The notes: generated by a model not told the origin, from the letters alone. 64,000 bases of DNA from Paenibacillus chitinolyticus NBRC 15660 (GCF_000739915.1 NZ_BBJT01000003.1:496001-560000); one strand, 5' to 3'; shown: positions 7,863 through 17,711, counted from the stretch's first letter. Translations and numbers: made by a program.

Positions 7863-10136
7863 TTACATGACGCGTTTGAACATTTTCTCCAGCTCGTAGG
7901 TCGAAAACGAAATGACGATCGGTCTGCCGTGAGGACACGTGTAAGGATTGCCGCATCCGCCCAAGCGGTCAAGCAGCGCTTCCATTTCCGCGGTACTCAG
8001 ACTCTGGTTGGCTTTGATCGAAGCTTTGCAGGAACATAGAGTGGACGATTTTTCCCGCAGCTTGGATAGGTCCACCCCTTTACGCTCCGTTAAAATCCAT
8101 TCGCACATTTCCTCTACGATCGCCTGCTCGTCTCCTGCCGGAAACCAGTGCGGATAGGCTCTCACCAGGTACGTATTACCCCCAAAAGCTTCCAGATAAA
8201 CGCCTACCTGCTCCAAAAGCGGCAGCTTGTCCCGGAGGGCTTGAAAGTCCGCCGAAGTAAACTCCAGCGGGATCGGAACAAGGAGTTCCTGGCTGGCTTC
8301 CTGCGGCTCTCCGAACTTGGTGTAGTAATATTCGTAATTGATCCGCTCGTGGGCGGCATGCTGGTCGATCATATAAAAGCCCGCTTCGTTCTGGGCGAGC
8401 AAATACGTGCCGTGCAGCTGGCCGATCGGCGAAAGCGACGGAAAATCCGGCCGCTTGAGCGCTTCCTTGTCGCTGCGCGTCGGCAGCGCGGCAAGCAGGC
8501 TCCCCGCCGCTTCGCGGGAGTATGGCCGGTCGTCCGGCGCCGGTGCGCGGCCGGTACGGCCCCCCGCGCCGGCGGCGGCTCCGCTCCGCGGCTGGCTGCC
8601 GTAAGCTCCGGAGCCGTACGGAGCGCCGTAGGGCTCCGCTGCGGCCGGCCGGGATTGCGGCTCGCGCAGGCGGGAAGCCGCAGCTTCCTGCGCGGCAGGC
8701 GCGGGCACGCCGTCCGGGACTGCCGCGTCCGAGGCGGAGCCTGTGCGCCGGTCGTCCGCCGCGCCCCGCCCGGACAAGCCCGCGGCTCCGCCGGCGGCAA
8801 GGGGCTGTTGCTCTCGCCTGCCGTCGCCGTCCGGTGCGAGGGCCTCTGCCGCGGAGCCTGCCGATCCGGCCCCGCTTTCCGGCGGAGCAAGCGAGTCGAG
8901 CGAAGCCAGGCTGCGCCGGCGCTCGTCCGCCTCTTGGGCGGTGTCACGCCCTTCCCCGGCTCCTTCGCGGTTGTCCGCGGAAGCCGGGGCTTGTCCGTCC
9001 TCAGGGACAGACAGCTGTTCTCTCCACTGTGCCGGCGTAATTCCCTGCTTCAGCAAGGGATCCGCTTCCGGCCGGTACAGCGTCATCGTCTCTTGAACGA
9101 ACGATTCCTTGATCCGGGCGGAAGCCTGAACGCCTTTCGGAATCAAGACCTGACGCCCCAAAGCTTCTTTGATCATGTCCTCGATCATTTTTACCAGTTC
9201 CGGCTCTTTGCTGAAACGGACTTCAAGCTTGGACGGATGCACGTTCACATCCACAAGAGAAGGGTCCATCTCGATATGCAAAACAACCACCGGAAAACGG
9301 TTGATCGGAAGAAGCGTATGGAATCCGTTCATAATGGCATGCTGAACGGCAAAGCTCCGCACGTACCGGCCGTTTACCATAATAGACATGGCGCTGCGGT
9401 TCGCGCGGTTCAGCTCGGGACGGGAGATGTAGCCGGAAATTTTGTAATCCAGGCTCTCTCCTCCGACCGCGATCATCTGCTTGCCGACAGCCGACCCGTA
9501 CACGCCCGCGATAACTTGAAGCAGGTCGCCTCCGCCGAGAGTTTGGAGCAGACTGTTGCCGTTATGTTTCAATGTAAAAGCGATTTCCGGATGTGCCAGC
9601 GCGAGCCGGTACATATAGTCGGAAATATGACCAAGCTCCGTCTGGATGGTTTTCATATATTTCAGCCGGGCAGGAGTGTTGTAAAACAGCTCTTTGACCG
9701 AAATATCCGTCCCTTTACGGGCGGACGTTTCTTCCTGCGTAACGACGTCCCCGCCTTCCACGGCAAGCTTGCGCCCGAGACCGCTGCCGTCCGTCGACGT
9801 CACGAATTCCGTCTTGGAGACAGCCGCGATACTCGGAAGCGCCTCGCCGCGAAATCCCAATGTGCGGATGGAAAAAAGATCTTTGCCCGACTGTATTTTG
9901 CTCGTCGCATGGCGGTAGAAAGCCAATTCGCAATCCTCGCTCTCGATTCCCGAACCGTTATCGGTTACGCGGATAAGCTGCAATCCGCCTTCTTCCGCCA
10001 CGACATCGATGCGGCTGCTTCCGGCGTCAATGGAGTTCTCCACCAGTTCCTTTACGACCGATGCCGGACGCTCTACAACTTCGCCAGCTGCGATTTGGTT
10101 GGCGATATGCTCGTCAAGAAGCCGAATTTTGCCCAT
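7863..10136 (-). CDS. mutL: DNA mismatch repair protein MutL
   Basis: GHKL ATPase and latent endonuclease that links MutS to strand removal, 757 residues. The N-terminal ATPase is complete: IAAGEVVERPASVVKELVEN, DNGSGI, TLGFRGEAL. The C-terminal domain has the endonuclease motif DQHAAHERINYE, plus SCKASIKAN and CPHGRP, which together form the metal site. Between them, about residues 365-560, is a long Ala/Gly/Arg/Asp/Pro linker in very GC-rich DNA, longer than in most MutL proteins. GGAG precedes the ATG. It starts 6 bases after the S41 peptidase gene. Confidence 0.97.
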   Translation of the reverse strand: MGKIRLLDEHIANQIAAGEVVERPASVVKELVENSIDAGSSRIDVVAEEGGLQLIRVTDNGSGIESEDCELAFYRHATSKIQSGKDLFSIRTLGFRGEALPSIAAVSKTEFVTSTDGSGLGRKLAVEGGDVVTQEETSARKGTDISVKELFYNTPARLKYMKTIQTELGHISDYMYRLALAHPEIAFTLKHNGNSLLQTLGGGDLLQVIAGVYGSAVGKQMIAVGGESLDYKISGYISRPELNRANRSAMSIMVNGRYVRSFAVQHAIMNGFHTLLPINRFPVVVLHIEMDPSLVDVNVHPSKLEVRFSKEPELVKMIEDMIKEALGRQVLIPKGVQASARIKESFVQETMTLYRPEADPLLKQGITPAQWREQLSVPEDGQAPASADNREGAGEGRDTAQEADERRRSLASLDSLAPPESGAGSAGSAAEALAPDGDGRREQQPLAAGGAAGLSGRGAADDRRTGSASDAAVPDGVPAPAAQEAAASRLREPQSRPAAAEPYGAPYGSGAYGSQPRSGAAAGAGGRTGRAPAPDDRPYSREAAGSLLAALPTRSDKEALKRPDFPSLSPIGQLHGTYLLAQNEAGFYMIDQHAAHERINYEYYYTKFGEPQEASQELLVPIPLEFTSADFQALRDKLPLLEQVGVYLEAFGGNTYLVRAYPHWFPAGDEQAIVEEMCEWILTERKGVDLSKLREKSSTLCSCKASIKANQSLSTAEMEALLDRLGGCGNPYTCPHGRPIVISFSTYELEKMFKRVM

Positions 10137-10142
10137 CTTAAC

Positions 10143-11582
10143 CTACTCCTTCTCCGTCTCCAGCTGCAAAAGATTATCGGCATCTTCCCAGTGCAGCTGC
10201 GGATAGATATCGTCGAATTTATCCAGATTGATGTAGCTCGTCCCGTTCTTGAGCAGAAGGGTGTCAGGCGACATCGCGAATGTGTGGATTCCTTTACCGG
10301 TGCTTATGTTAACCGCCTGTTCGGCCTGATTCCACTTGATATCGGCGCCGATCAGGGCTGCCAGCGTACGGGAAGCGACAAAAACGTTCCCTCCTTCGCG
10401 GATCGGTCTGTACGGCTCCGTCACTTCCACCTGATTGACGGTAACGTCATGCTTGGTTACCCGCACCTCGAAGGAATTCGTTCCCGCTTTGCGCAGGGCC
10501 GTAATGAGCTGGGCCGTATAGCCGTCCGATTCAATGTCGGGCGCAATGCCGATTCCGTTGACCGGCTTCATTTTGGGCGTCAAATATTCTTCGAAGGTCA
10601 CCTTCACGGCGCTTTCGTCGCTGAGACTGTGCAAGCTCTGCATGCTTCCCTTGCCGTAGCTCTTCATGCCGATCACTTCGGCAACTCCATAGTCTCTCAG
10701 GGCCCCGGCAAGCATTTCGGAAGCGCTGGCGCTATTTTCATTCAGCAGCATAAAGACCGGAATGTTCTGAGTCGATCCGCCTTTGATTTGCAGAGGCGTA
10801 TCTTCGTTGTTACGGTTTTTCGTATGGGCGAAGACGCCTTCCTTGATGAAATTGGAGGCGATATTTTGCGCCGATTCCACGAGACCGCCCGGGTTATCGC
10901 GCAAATCGATGACCAGCGATTTCATGCCCATTTTTTGCAGGGCCGAAAACGTCGCGTCGAAGATTTCATCGGCATCGCTTGAGAAGCTGTCGATTTTAAT
11001 GTAACCGGTGCTTGGCGTTATGAGATAGCCTTCCACATTCGGCAAATGTATTTTTGCCCGGGTTAATGTCAGGTTCAGCTCTTTGCCGTCCCGCTTGACC
11101 GTCAGTTCGATTTTGGTTCCTTCGGGACCGAGAACTCCGCTTACCACTTCGCTCAGGTTCTTCCCTTGCGTGGAAACGCCGGCGACTTTCAGAATGTAAT
11201 CGCCTTTTTTTAGTCCGCCCTTTTCCGCAGGGGACCCTTCGAAAATTTTGTCCGCATATACGCCGGTCTCGTCATAACCCATCTGGGCGCCGATTCCGTA
11301 ATAATTATTTTCCAGGCTGTCCGTAAATTTCTCCAGCTGTTCTTTAGTGAAATACGTTGTGTACGGGTCCTTGGCGTTAATTTTTTTCAGCATGTCAGCA
11401 ATGCTCAGACCTTTAAGCTCATCGGTCGTAATCCCGCTTACATGGTATTGGCCGAGTACTTGTCTTACTTCATCCGTTGTCCGCGCACTCTCCTGAGCCC
11501 ATGCCGAAGCAGGGATTACCGCACCGAACACTACTATGGCGGCTACCGCCGTTTTTAATTTACGAATACCGGGAAAACCCAT
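10143..11582 (-). CDS. S41 family (CtpA-like) processing protease with C-terminal stalk domain
   Basis: Exported serine protease, 479 residues. A signal peptide ends near residue 30 (PASAWA). A PDZ domain follows at about 85-165, then the S41 core with ENSASASEML (catalytic Ser near 280) and MKSYGKGSMQ (catalytic Lys near 305). The last ~100 residues (PIREGGNVFVASRTLAALIG) resemble the copper amine oxidase N-terminal-like domain common in exported Paenibacillus proteins. AAAGGGTG is 8 bases before the start. It lies between mutS and mutL, only 6 bases from mutL, so it is likely cotranscribed with repair genes without an obvious functional tie. Confidence 0.88.
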   Translation of the reverse strand: MGFPGIRKLKTAVAAIVVFGAVIPASAWAQESARTTDEVRQVLGQYHVSGITTDELKGLSIADMLKKINAKDPYTTYFTKEQLEKFTDSLENNYYGIGAQMGYDETGVYADKIFEGSPAEKGGLKKGDYILKVAGVSTQGKNLSEVVSGVLGPEGTKIELTVKRDGKELNLTLTRAKIHLPNVEGYLITPSTGYIKIDSFSSDADEIFDATFSALQKMGMKSLVIDLRDNPGGLVESAQNIASNFIKEGVFAHTKNRNNEDTPLQIKGGSTQNIPVFMLLNENSASASEMLAGALRDYGVAEVIGMKSYGKGSMQSLHSLSDESAVKVTFEEYLTPKMKPVNGIGIAPDIESDGYTAQLITALRKAGTNSFEVRVTKHDVTVNQVEVTEPYRPIREGGNVFVASRTLAALIGADIKWNQAEQAVNISTGKGIHTFAMSPDTLLLKNGTSYINLDKFDDIYPQLHWEDADNLLQLETEKE

Positions 11583-11713
11583 TCATAATCACCCTTTTAT
11601 TAAGATACGATGCGTAGGAAAACGGAGGGCGGACCCTAGGTATCGTTTAATCCCGGCTTCGTGCGTCATTCTTCTTTGGAACCATTTAGTTGGAAAAAAG
11701 CGATTTTCCGCTG

Positions 11714-14437
11714 TCAGGCCTGTAATTTTTTCTTCAGCTCGTAAATGACATTAATTGCCTGCAGCGGTGTTATGTTTAGCAGATCCAGCGCTTTAAGCTC
11801 GTCGATAACCGCTTGCGTCTGCGGGTCCGGCTTGGCGGAAGGCGCCTGTGCCCGGACCGGCTTCGCCTCCTCGAAAAAACTCAACTGCTCTACGGCGGAG
11901 CGCTGGGACAGCGCTCCATCCGGCACACCGTAAGGAGCGTTCGCCTCCCCGGCCCCTGCCGCATTCGCGGACGTACGGGCTGCAGGCTCCTCCGTCAGAA
12001 CGGCCCCGCCGGATGACCCGGCTCCCGGTTCCGGCCCGTCGGCTGCCGCACGCGCCTCGAAAGTCTGCAGAAGCTCGTACGAGCGGGATATAATAGCGTC
12101 CGGCAGGCCCGCGATCTGGGCACAGTAGATGCCGTAGCTCGTACTGGCCGCGCCCCGGATCAGCTTGCGCAGGAACGTAACCTGCTGGCCGCTTTCTTTG
12201 ACGGCCATACAATAGTTCCGCAGCTGCGGAAGACTTTCCTCCAAGTGAGCCAGCTCGTGAAAATGGGTGGAGACGAGCGTTTTGCACCCGATCTCGTGAT
12301 GGAGGAACTCGATGACCGCCTGGGCAATCGCCATGCCCTCCCCTGTCGAGGTTCCACGTCCGAGCTCGTCGATAATGACGAGACTGCGCTCGGTGGCCTT
12401 CTCCGTCATGACTTGGATGTCCATCATCTCCACCATGAATGTGCTCTGGCCCCCGATCAAGTCGTCGGCAGCGCCGATCCGCGTAAAAATGCGGTCGATG
12501 ATCGGAATCCTGGCGCTGCTTGCCGGTACGAAGCAGCCGATCTGCGCCATCAGGCAGATAACGGCAACCTGCCGCATATACGTGCTTTTACCCGCCATGT
12601 TGGGGCCGGTAATCAGCAGCATGCTTCCGTCGCCGGCGGTAAGCTTCGTCTCGTTCTCGATGAACGCCCCGCTTTCAAGCACCGCCTCGACGACCGGATG
12701 TCTGCCTTCTTCGATATGCAGGTCGTAACCGTCGCCGATCTCCGGCCGGATAAACCGGTTGGACGCGCTCACCGCAGCCAGCGACTGGTACACGTCGAGC
12801 TCCGCTATTGCCTCGGCCAGCTTCTGGAGGCGTCCGATCTGCGCGGAAACCCGTTCGCGAAGCTGAACGAACAGCTCGTACTCCAGATCGGTGCGTTTGT
12901 CCTCCGCTTCGAGAATAAGCGCTTCTTTCTCCTTCAATTCCGGAGTGACGAAGCGTTCTGCGTTCGCGAGTGTCTGCTTGCGTTCGTAGCGCCCTTCGGG
13001 AAGGGACCCCACGTTGGCTTTGGTTACCTCGATGTAGTAACCGAACACTTTGTTGTAGCCGACTTTGAGCGACTTGATGCCGGTCGCCTCGCGCTCGCTT
13101 CTTTCCAGCTCGGCGATCCACTTCTTCCCGTTGGTGCTCGCTTCGCGGAGCTGATCCAGGTAGTCGTGATAGCCTTCGCGGATCATGCCTCCGTCGCGTA
13201 CGGACACAGGCGGGTCATCTTCGATGGCTCCCAGAATCATCTCCGAGATGTCGGAGCAGGGATCCATTTCGTCGACGAGACGCTCGAGTACCCGGGCGCC
13301 CGCGCCGGCGCACACATTCTTCAGACGGGGCACCTGCTCCAGCGAAACCCGGAGCGCAATCATGTCCCGGGCGTTGGCGCTTCCGTAAGCCATCCGGGCG
13401 ACGAGCCGCTCCAGATCGTACACTTCTTTCAAAACGGTGCGCAGATCGTCTCGCAATATAAACTGTTTGTACAGCGTCTCCACCGCGTCGTGCCGGCTGC
13501 GGATCGCATCGGCCTGCATCAGCGGTTTCTCGATCCAGCGGCGCAGCATGCGGGCGCCCATGGCGGTAACCGTTTCGTCCAGCAGCCACAGGAGCGACCC
13601 CTTGCGGCTGCGCTCCCGGACCGTTTCCACCAGCTCAAGATTGCGGCGGGTGAAAGGGTCCATCGTCATAAACTGCTGGGGCGAGTAGGCGCGAATTTCT
13701 TTGATATGAGTCAAGCTCTGTTTCTGCGTTTCATGCAAATAGGCAAGAAGAAGCGAAACGACACGTCTTGCGGAGGCGTCCAGCTTCCCGGCCGCCTCTT
13801 CTCCGAACTGCGGAGCGAGCTTGTCGTCCGCCGCCCGCTCCCACGCCGTAAACACCGTCGACTTCGCCGTAAGCGGAATCTGGCCCCGGACCCGGTCAAG
13901 AAGCGGCCCGTCCCCGATAATCTCTGCCGGAGCGTACGCGTTCAGCTCGTCAATCAGCATTTGGAGCGAGTCCGACAGGGAGGTTGCATACAATTCTCCG
14001 GTGGACACGTCGCAGGCGCTGAAGCCGTACCGGCCGCCGACCTGAGCGACGGCCGCTATGTAATTGTTGCTCGCGTCTCCGAGCGTTTTGCCGTCCATCA
14101 CGGTGCCCGGCGTCACGATCCGGACGATTTCCCGGCGGACGACGCCTTTGGCTACGGAAGGGTCTTCGACCTGTTCGCAGATGGCGGCCTTGTAGCCTTT
14201 CTCTATGAGACGGGAAATATAATTGTCCGCGGAATGATAGGGAACCCCGCACATGGGGATCCGTTCTTCCGTACCGCCGCCGCGCCCCGTCAAGGTTATC
14301 TCCAGCTCGCGGGAAGCGTTGATGGCGTCTTCGAAAAACAATTCATAGAAATCTCCCAAACGGAAAAACAAAAAAGCATCCGGCACCTGAGCCTTGATTG
14401 CCAGATACTGTTGGATCATGGGTGTGTATTGAGTCAT
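11714..14437 (-). CDS. mutS: DNA mismatch repair protein MutS
   Basis: Mismatch-recognition ATPase, 907 residues. The mismatch-binding Phe-x-Glu motif is in RLGDFYELFFEDA near residue 30. The ATPase domain shows GPNMAGKST (Walker A), VIIDELGRGTST (Walker B) and STHFHELAHLE. A long Ala/Gly/Pro linker precedes QLSFFEEA, which looks like a beta-clamp-binding motif, and a C-terminal helix-turn-helix tail (DELKALDLLNITPLQAINVIYELKK). It is first of the mutS, S41, mutL, methyltransferase, miaA, hfq series. A 131-base gap separates it from the S41 gene. Confidence 0.97.
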   Translation of the reverse strand: MTQYTPMIQQYLAIKAQVPDAFLFFRLGDFYELFFEDAINASRELEITLTGRGGGTEERIPMCGVPYHSADNYISRLIEKGYKAAICEQVEDPSVAKGVVRREIVRIVTPGTVMDGKTLGDASNNYIAAVAQVGGRYGFSACDVSTGELYATSLSDSLQMLIDELNAYAPAEIIGDGPLLDRVRGQIPLTAKSTVFTAWERAADDKLAPQFGEEAAGKLDASARRVVSLLLAYLHETQKQSLTHIKEIRAYSPQQFMTMDPFTRRNLELVETVRERSRKGSLLWLLDETVTAMGARMLRRWIEKPLMQADAIRSRHDAVETLYKQFILRDDLRTVLKEVYDLERLVARMAYGSANARDMIALRVSLEQVPRLKNVCAGAGARVLERLVDEMDPCSDISEMILGAIEDDPPVSVRDGGMIREGYHDYLDQLREASTNGKKWIAELERSEREATGIKSLKVGYNKVFGYYIEVTKANVGSLPEGRYERKQTLANAERFVTPELKEKEALILEAEDKRTDLEYELFVQLRERVSAQIGRLQKLAEAIAELDVYQSLAAVSASNRFIRPEIGDGYDLHIEEGRHPVVEAVLESGAFIENETKLTAGDGSMLLITGPNMAGKSTYMRQVAVICLMAQIGCFVPASSARIPIIDRIFTRIGAADDLIGGQSTFMVEMMDIQVMTEKATERSLVIIDELGRGTSTGEGMAIAQAVIEFLHHEIGCKTLVSTHFHELAHLEESLPQLRNYCMAVKESGQQVTFLRKLIRGAASTSYGIYCAQIAGLPDAIISRSYELLQTFEARAAADGPEPGAGSSGGAVLTEEPAARTSANAAGAGEANAPYGVPDGALSQRSAVEQLSFFEEAKPVRAQAPSAKPDPQTQAVIDELKALDLLNITPLQAINVIYELKKKLQA

Positions 14438-14488
14438 TCTAAACCTCCGACGAAACTTTCAGCGGATAAGGCTGTCTATGATTCTTCT

Positions 14489-14497
14489 ATTATAGCA
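14489..14497 (-). promoter_or_regulatory. Extended -10 promoter element for mutS
   Basis: On the minus strand the sequence TGCTATAAT is a perfect extended -10 (TG-N-TATAAT), 52 bases upstream of the mutS ATG. No clear -35 is visible, as expected for extended -10 promoters. It overlaps the last codons of the preceding amidoligase-like gene. Confidence 0.55.
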
Positions 14498-15992
14498 TGT
14501 TTTCCTGCACGGCATCCTGTTTCCGTCCGTAGGGGCCGATTTTCCAGCTCCGCCGGAAATCGGCGAGTTCCTGCCAGCCTTCCATTCGCCGCGATTGTTC
14601 CCGGAGCGGACGCAGATACCTTGCGAATTCCCCGTACATGGGCTGTTTCTCGAGATCGGTCCATAAGCCTTCCGCGGCATCCGCCAGGGCCGGCTTATTG
14701 CCGGCATAATAATTTTTCTGAGCCTCCATATCGTCCAGCGGCCTTTGATCCAGATCGAAATAACGATCCGCGATTATCCGTGCAAGCGCGAACACGCCGA
14801 GGGCAATTTCGGGCGAAACCAGCCAGCTCGGAAGCGTCCGGTACTCAAACCCGCCGTGCCGCTGACGGCGGTAATCCCCCAGCAGCCCGTAGCGCGGGCG
14901 GCGCTGCGCTGTCGTCTCCCCCTCGATCATCATAAGAGGGAGAGCCAGGTAGTTATCCAGCGCGCGCAGCAAGTGCGAATTCAGCCAGCAGCAGCTGAAA
15001 TGAACGTGCCCGCCAAGCGGAAAGCCCGGCAGCGGCATGCCGCCGGCGATCCAGGCAAGGCTGTCGTCGCCGATCTTGCGCGCGGCCATACGCATCGTCC
15101 GGCGCAGGTTGGCGGCCATCTGCGCCGGCTCGCTGCTCGGCTGCGGCCGCAGCTCGGCCAGCGGCAGAATGACGCGGTGGCCGCTGAGCACGATCGCGTC
15201 GCAGCCGACCTGGCCTTCCCGCTCCAGATACTTGGAGGCGGACACGACTTTGCCGCGCGGATTAACCAGCAGAAACTCGGGATCGCTCCCGAGTACTGCG
15301 GGCTCCGTCCGCGCCAGCTCCTGCGAGAGCTGATCGGCATAGCGTCCGATCGCTTGCGCGAAGAGCGCCGCCAGAGGCTCATCCAGCGGCGGTGATGGAT
15401 CTACGCGCAGCACGAGCGTCCTGCCGGAAGGCTCGATGGCGATATGCACGAGGCCGTAGTCGAGGCCGAGAGCGTACACCGCCTTGACCGACTCGCGGAC
15501 GGCGCGTTGGGTGTGAAACGTCTGCTGGTCGAGGCTGACTTCTTGGAAACCGGACGGCTTTTTTCCGGCCGTGCCAGGAAGGAGCAGCAGGTTGTTTTTC
15601 TGCCGGTAAACGGCGAGGGCCTCCATATGGAAAACCGGTATGCGGTATTCGTAGGAATACGGCCCGCCCGGACGGCTGCCGCGAGCACGGCGATCTGCCG
15701 CCTCTCCCGGGAAGTTCCGGACCGTCCGGATGCCGTGTACGGCAAGCTGCATCCTTGCGTCCTCTTCCCGGAGCGCCAGGGAGACCGCTTCCGGAGGCTG
15801 CAGCAGAACGCGCCGGGGCAGCGCGGTCAATACCCGCTCCTGCTCCGCCGATAGTTTGCCCCAGGCCGCGATTCTCACAGGCGTCTTGTCCGGAAGCTTT
15901 TCCCCATGCGGAATGTTCAGGAGATCCAGTTCTCGGCTTATGACAGAAGCCGTCTGCTTATCCCGCCCGGAGTACTGCACGAAGAGCTGCAT
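14490..15992 (-). CDS. Putative amidoligase (phage-type COOH-NH2 ligase, type 2)
   Basis: A 500-residue protein whose C-terminal half matches the amidoligase family known from phiEco32-like phages and some bacteria. It shows GSDPEFLLVN, GCDA with LSGHR, AELRPQPS, a GGHVHFS metal/ATP-site segment and GFEYRTLPSWL. Such ligases are predicted to join carboxyl and amino groups of peptides or proteins. The first ~230 residues form a different, unrecognised domain. It lies between cotE and mutS, and a terminator after cotE separates the two, so a sporulation role is only suggested by position. GAGGAGG precedes the ATG. Confidence 0.75.
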   Translation of the reverse strand: MQLFVQYSGRDKQTASVISRELDLLNIPHGEKLPDKTPVRIAAWGKLSAEQERVLTALPRRVLLQPPEAVSLALREEDARMQLAVHGIRTVRNFPGEAADRRARGSRPGGPYSYEYRIPVFHMEALAVYRQKNNLLLLPGTAGKKPSGFQEVSLDQQTFHTQRAVRESVKAVYALGLDYGLVHIAIEPSGRTLVLRVDPSPPLDEPLAALFAQAIGRYADQLSQELARTEPAVLGSDPEFLLVNPRGKVVSASKYLEREGQVGCDAIVLSGHRVILPLAELRPQPSSEPAQMAANLRRTMRMAARKIGDDSLAWIAGGMPLPGFPLGGHVHFSCCWLNSHLLRALDNYLALPLMMIEGETTAQRRPRYGLLGDYRRQRHGGFEYRTLPSWLVSPEIALGVFALARIIADRYFDLDQRPLDDMEAQKNYYAGNKPALADAAEGLWTDLEKQPMYGEFARYLRPLREQSRRMEGWQELADFRRSWKIGPYGRKQDAVQENML

Positions 15993-16032
15993 AGTCGTCC
16001 TCCTCTCGGCTGCCCATTTTTACCCGGAGAAA

Positions 16033-16058
16033 CAAAAAAGAGGGCAAATGCCCTCTGC
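16033..16058 (-). terminator. Terminator downstream of cotE
   Basis: On the minus strand AGAGGGC pairs with GCCCTCT over a 4-base loop and is followed by TTTTTTG. Confidence 0.85.
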
Positions 16059-16093
16059 CCCAGCTTCTTCCGCGGCATATGATGAAGTAACCT

Positions 16094-16657
16094 TTAACTT
16101 AAATCATCTTCCAGCAGATCGGGGTTCAAATCTTCGAAATCTCCGTCATCGCCGATGAGGTCGAAGTCTACATGCTTCTCTTCGTAATCTCCGCCGCTCG
16201 GATCGACGATCACGTGCACCTTCGTTTCCGCCGTCAGCTCCACATGGAATTCGCGCTCTACGCGGATCAGCACGTTCCCGCCTCCGGAGATGCTTGCTTC
16301 CACACAGTTCGGTTCCTGCGTTGCGACCGCAGAAACTTCCGCTGTGACAGATTTGTGCCGCTTGTCGAGGTACGACAAACCGACTACCTCCGCATAAGAT
16401 ACCGTTTCTTTCGCGACATCGGTTTTCGTATTCCGATCATACGAATACCAGATGTTGATATCGTAAGTACCGACGACCTCGACTCCCTCTCCAGACTTGA
16501 CGGCTTCGTACTGATTGTTGATAATCCAGGCGCCTAAGATACTGGTTGGAGCATGAGGCGGAGTCACGGTATGACTTACGTGCGAAAATTTGCGTCCTTT
16601 GCCGCAGACAGCTTTCACGATGATCTCTCTGCTTTGCAAATTTCTATCTATTGACAT
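16094..16657 (-). CDS. cotE: Outer spore coat morphogenetic protein CotE
   Basis: Coat assembly protein, 187 residues against about 181 in Bacillus subtilis. The conserved N-terminus REIIVKAVCGKGRKFS is present, then PTSILGAWIINNQYEA, GTYDINIWYSYDRNTKT and a very acidic C-terminal tail ending in DLNPDLLEDDLS. CotE surrounds the forespore and is needed to anchor the outer coat. The frame is open to 16738, but GGAGG 8 bases before the ATG at 16657 fixes the start. Its position near mutS matches Bacillus, where cotE lies just upstream of mutS-mutL. A sigma-E-like -10 lies upstream. Confidence 0.93.
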   Translation of the reverse strand: MSIDRNLQSREIIVKAVCGKGRKFSHVSHTVTPPHAPTSILGAWIINNQYEAVKSGEGVEVVGTYDINIWYSYDRNTKTDVAKETVSYAEVVGLSYLDKRHKSVTAEVSAVATQEPNCVEASISGGGNVLIRVEREFHVELTAETKVHVIVDPSGGDYEEKHVDFDLIGDDGDFEDLNPDLLEDDLS

Positions 16658-16691
16658 CCTTTCAACCTCCTCCATGCAATCATTCATTACA

Positions 16692-16699
16692 AGTGTATG
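16692..16699 (-). promoter_or_regulatory. Sigma-E-like -10 element for cotE
   Basis: On the minus strand CATACACT matches the sigma-E -10 consensus CATACANT, about 35 bases before the cotE start. No good -35 is visible at the expected spacing, so this is tentative. CotE is under sigma-E control in B. subtilis. Confidence 0.4.
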
Positions 16700-16846
16700 C
16701 AGGACATAGGCGATTGTTGATTGAACGGACGTAATCAAATCAAGATAATTTGTAAATTCCGCATTAAATCAAGCTTCGTCTTCTTATACTAGTTAAATGG
16801 AAATAAACCGATCCAGATGAAATCGGGCCCGGTAACGGTCACTCTT

Positions 16847-16885
16847 CAATAGCCGGCTGCGGTTGAACGCAGCCGGTTATCTTTT
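16847..16885 (+). terminator. Strong hairpin with T run, no gene ending before it
   Basis: ATAGCCGGCTGCG and CGCAGCCGGTTAT pair over a 6-base loop and are followed by CTTTTTG on the plus strand. No plus-strand gene lies within 3 kb upstream, so either it terminates an unseen short RNA or the gene it served is gone. Confidence 0.6.
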
Positions 16886-17489
16886 TGTTCCGCTTCACGA
16901 ATCAAGCTTCGGCCGTGTCGTGTTTCCGCTGACACAAGCCCCCAAACCATCGACAGCCATTCCTCATGGCACATAGATCGGCTGCTTTCGCCCGCTGCAA
17001 ACGAAATCGTTACCGTGGATAAAAAGAACCCCGCACGAAGATTCTTCAAAGCCTTCCGGAACCATGCTCAAATCAAGCGGCCCGGTTGCGCGGAACTTCT
17101 TTATGCGCCACAGCTTTTTATTGAAGCTGATGCAAACCTCGCACGATGACTTCAGCGGTTAGCGATATCCTCCTTCGCAAGAACACCTGTGCAGCCCTCT
17201 CCCATCAGAAGGACATTCGCCTAACTAAGACATGTTTTACCGGAAATACTAAAGCTTACGTTAGTGCTCTTTTCTTCGAATTATCGAAACTCCGGTCTGA
17301 CGGGCGATCCGCAAACGGGTCCACGATTCGATGTTTCGAATGCGTTTATTCATAAAATCATAAACGAATAGGAGTGGCTAAAAAGAGATTCGAGGGAGGC
17401 AAACCGCTTCATCGCGGGATAATTATGCCCGTTACCGTATACGGCCGGGACCTGAGGCTGACATCTTACGGGTTAAGTGAATCTTTTGA
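16886..17489. other. Gene-free stretch between cotE and the collagen-like gene
   Basis: I find no convincing gene here. The two short open frames (16846-17049 minus, 17146-17355 plus) have no usable ribosome binding site and no recognisable sequence. Apart from the hairpins at both ends I see nothing. Confidence 0.5.
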
Positions 17490-17518
17490 ATAAAAAAAAG
17501 CCCCTAAAAGGGGGCCTT
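17490..17518 (-). terminator. Hairpin with T run on the minus strand
   Basis: GCCCC and GGGGGC pair over a short loop; on the minus strand the stem is followed by eight T. No minus-strand gene is visible just upstream of it. Confidence 0.5.
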
Positions 17519-17711
17519 AAATAATGAGGTATCTCATTGTCCACTATCACTTTATGAAACCTATAAAATTTTGACTGGACTTAATTGATAGACACTAAAC
17601 GACTGCCTCTCCGCGTTAACCTCTTTTTCCAACAATAGGTTATCGTCCTTTCAAACCTTAGACACCTGTCATAGGATGATCGTGTATTAAACATTCCGAG
17701 GAGGTATCTTA

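Noticed and set aside
8148-10982. 944-codon open frame on the plus strand over mutL and the S41 peptidase gene
   Set aside because: It lies antisense to two clear genes, has no ribosome binding site or recognisable protein, and is open because GC-rich codons of the opposite strand rarely give stops.
12245-14935. 896-codon open frame antisense to mutS
   Set aside because: Shadow of mutS; no family, no translation signal.
16846-17355. Two short open frames near 17 kb
   Set aside because: No ribosome binding site, one runs across a terminator stem, and no recognisable sequence.
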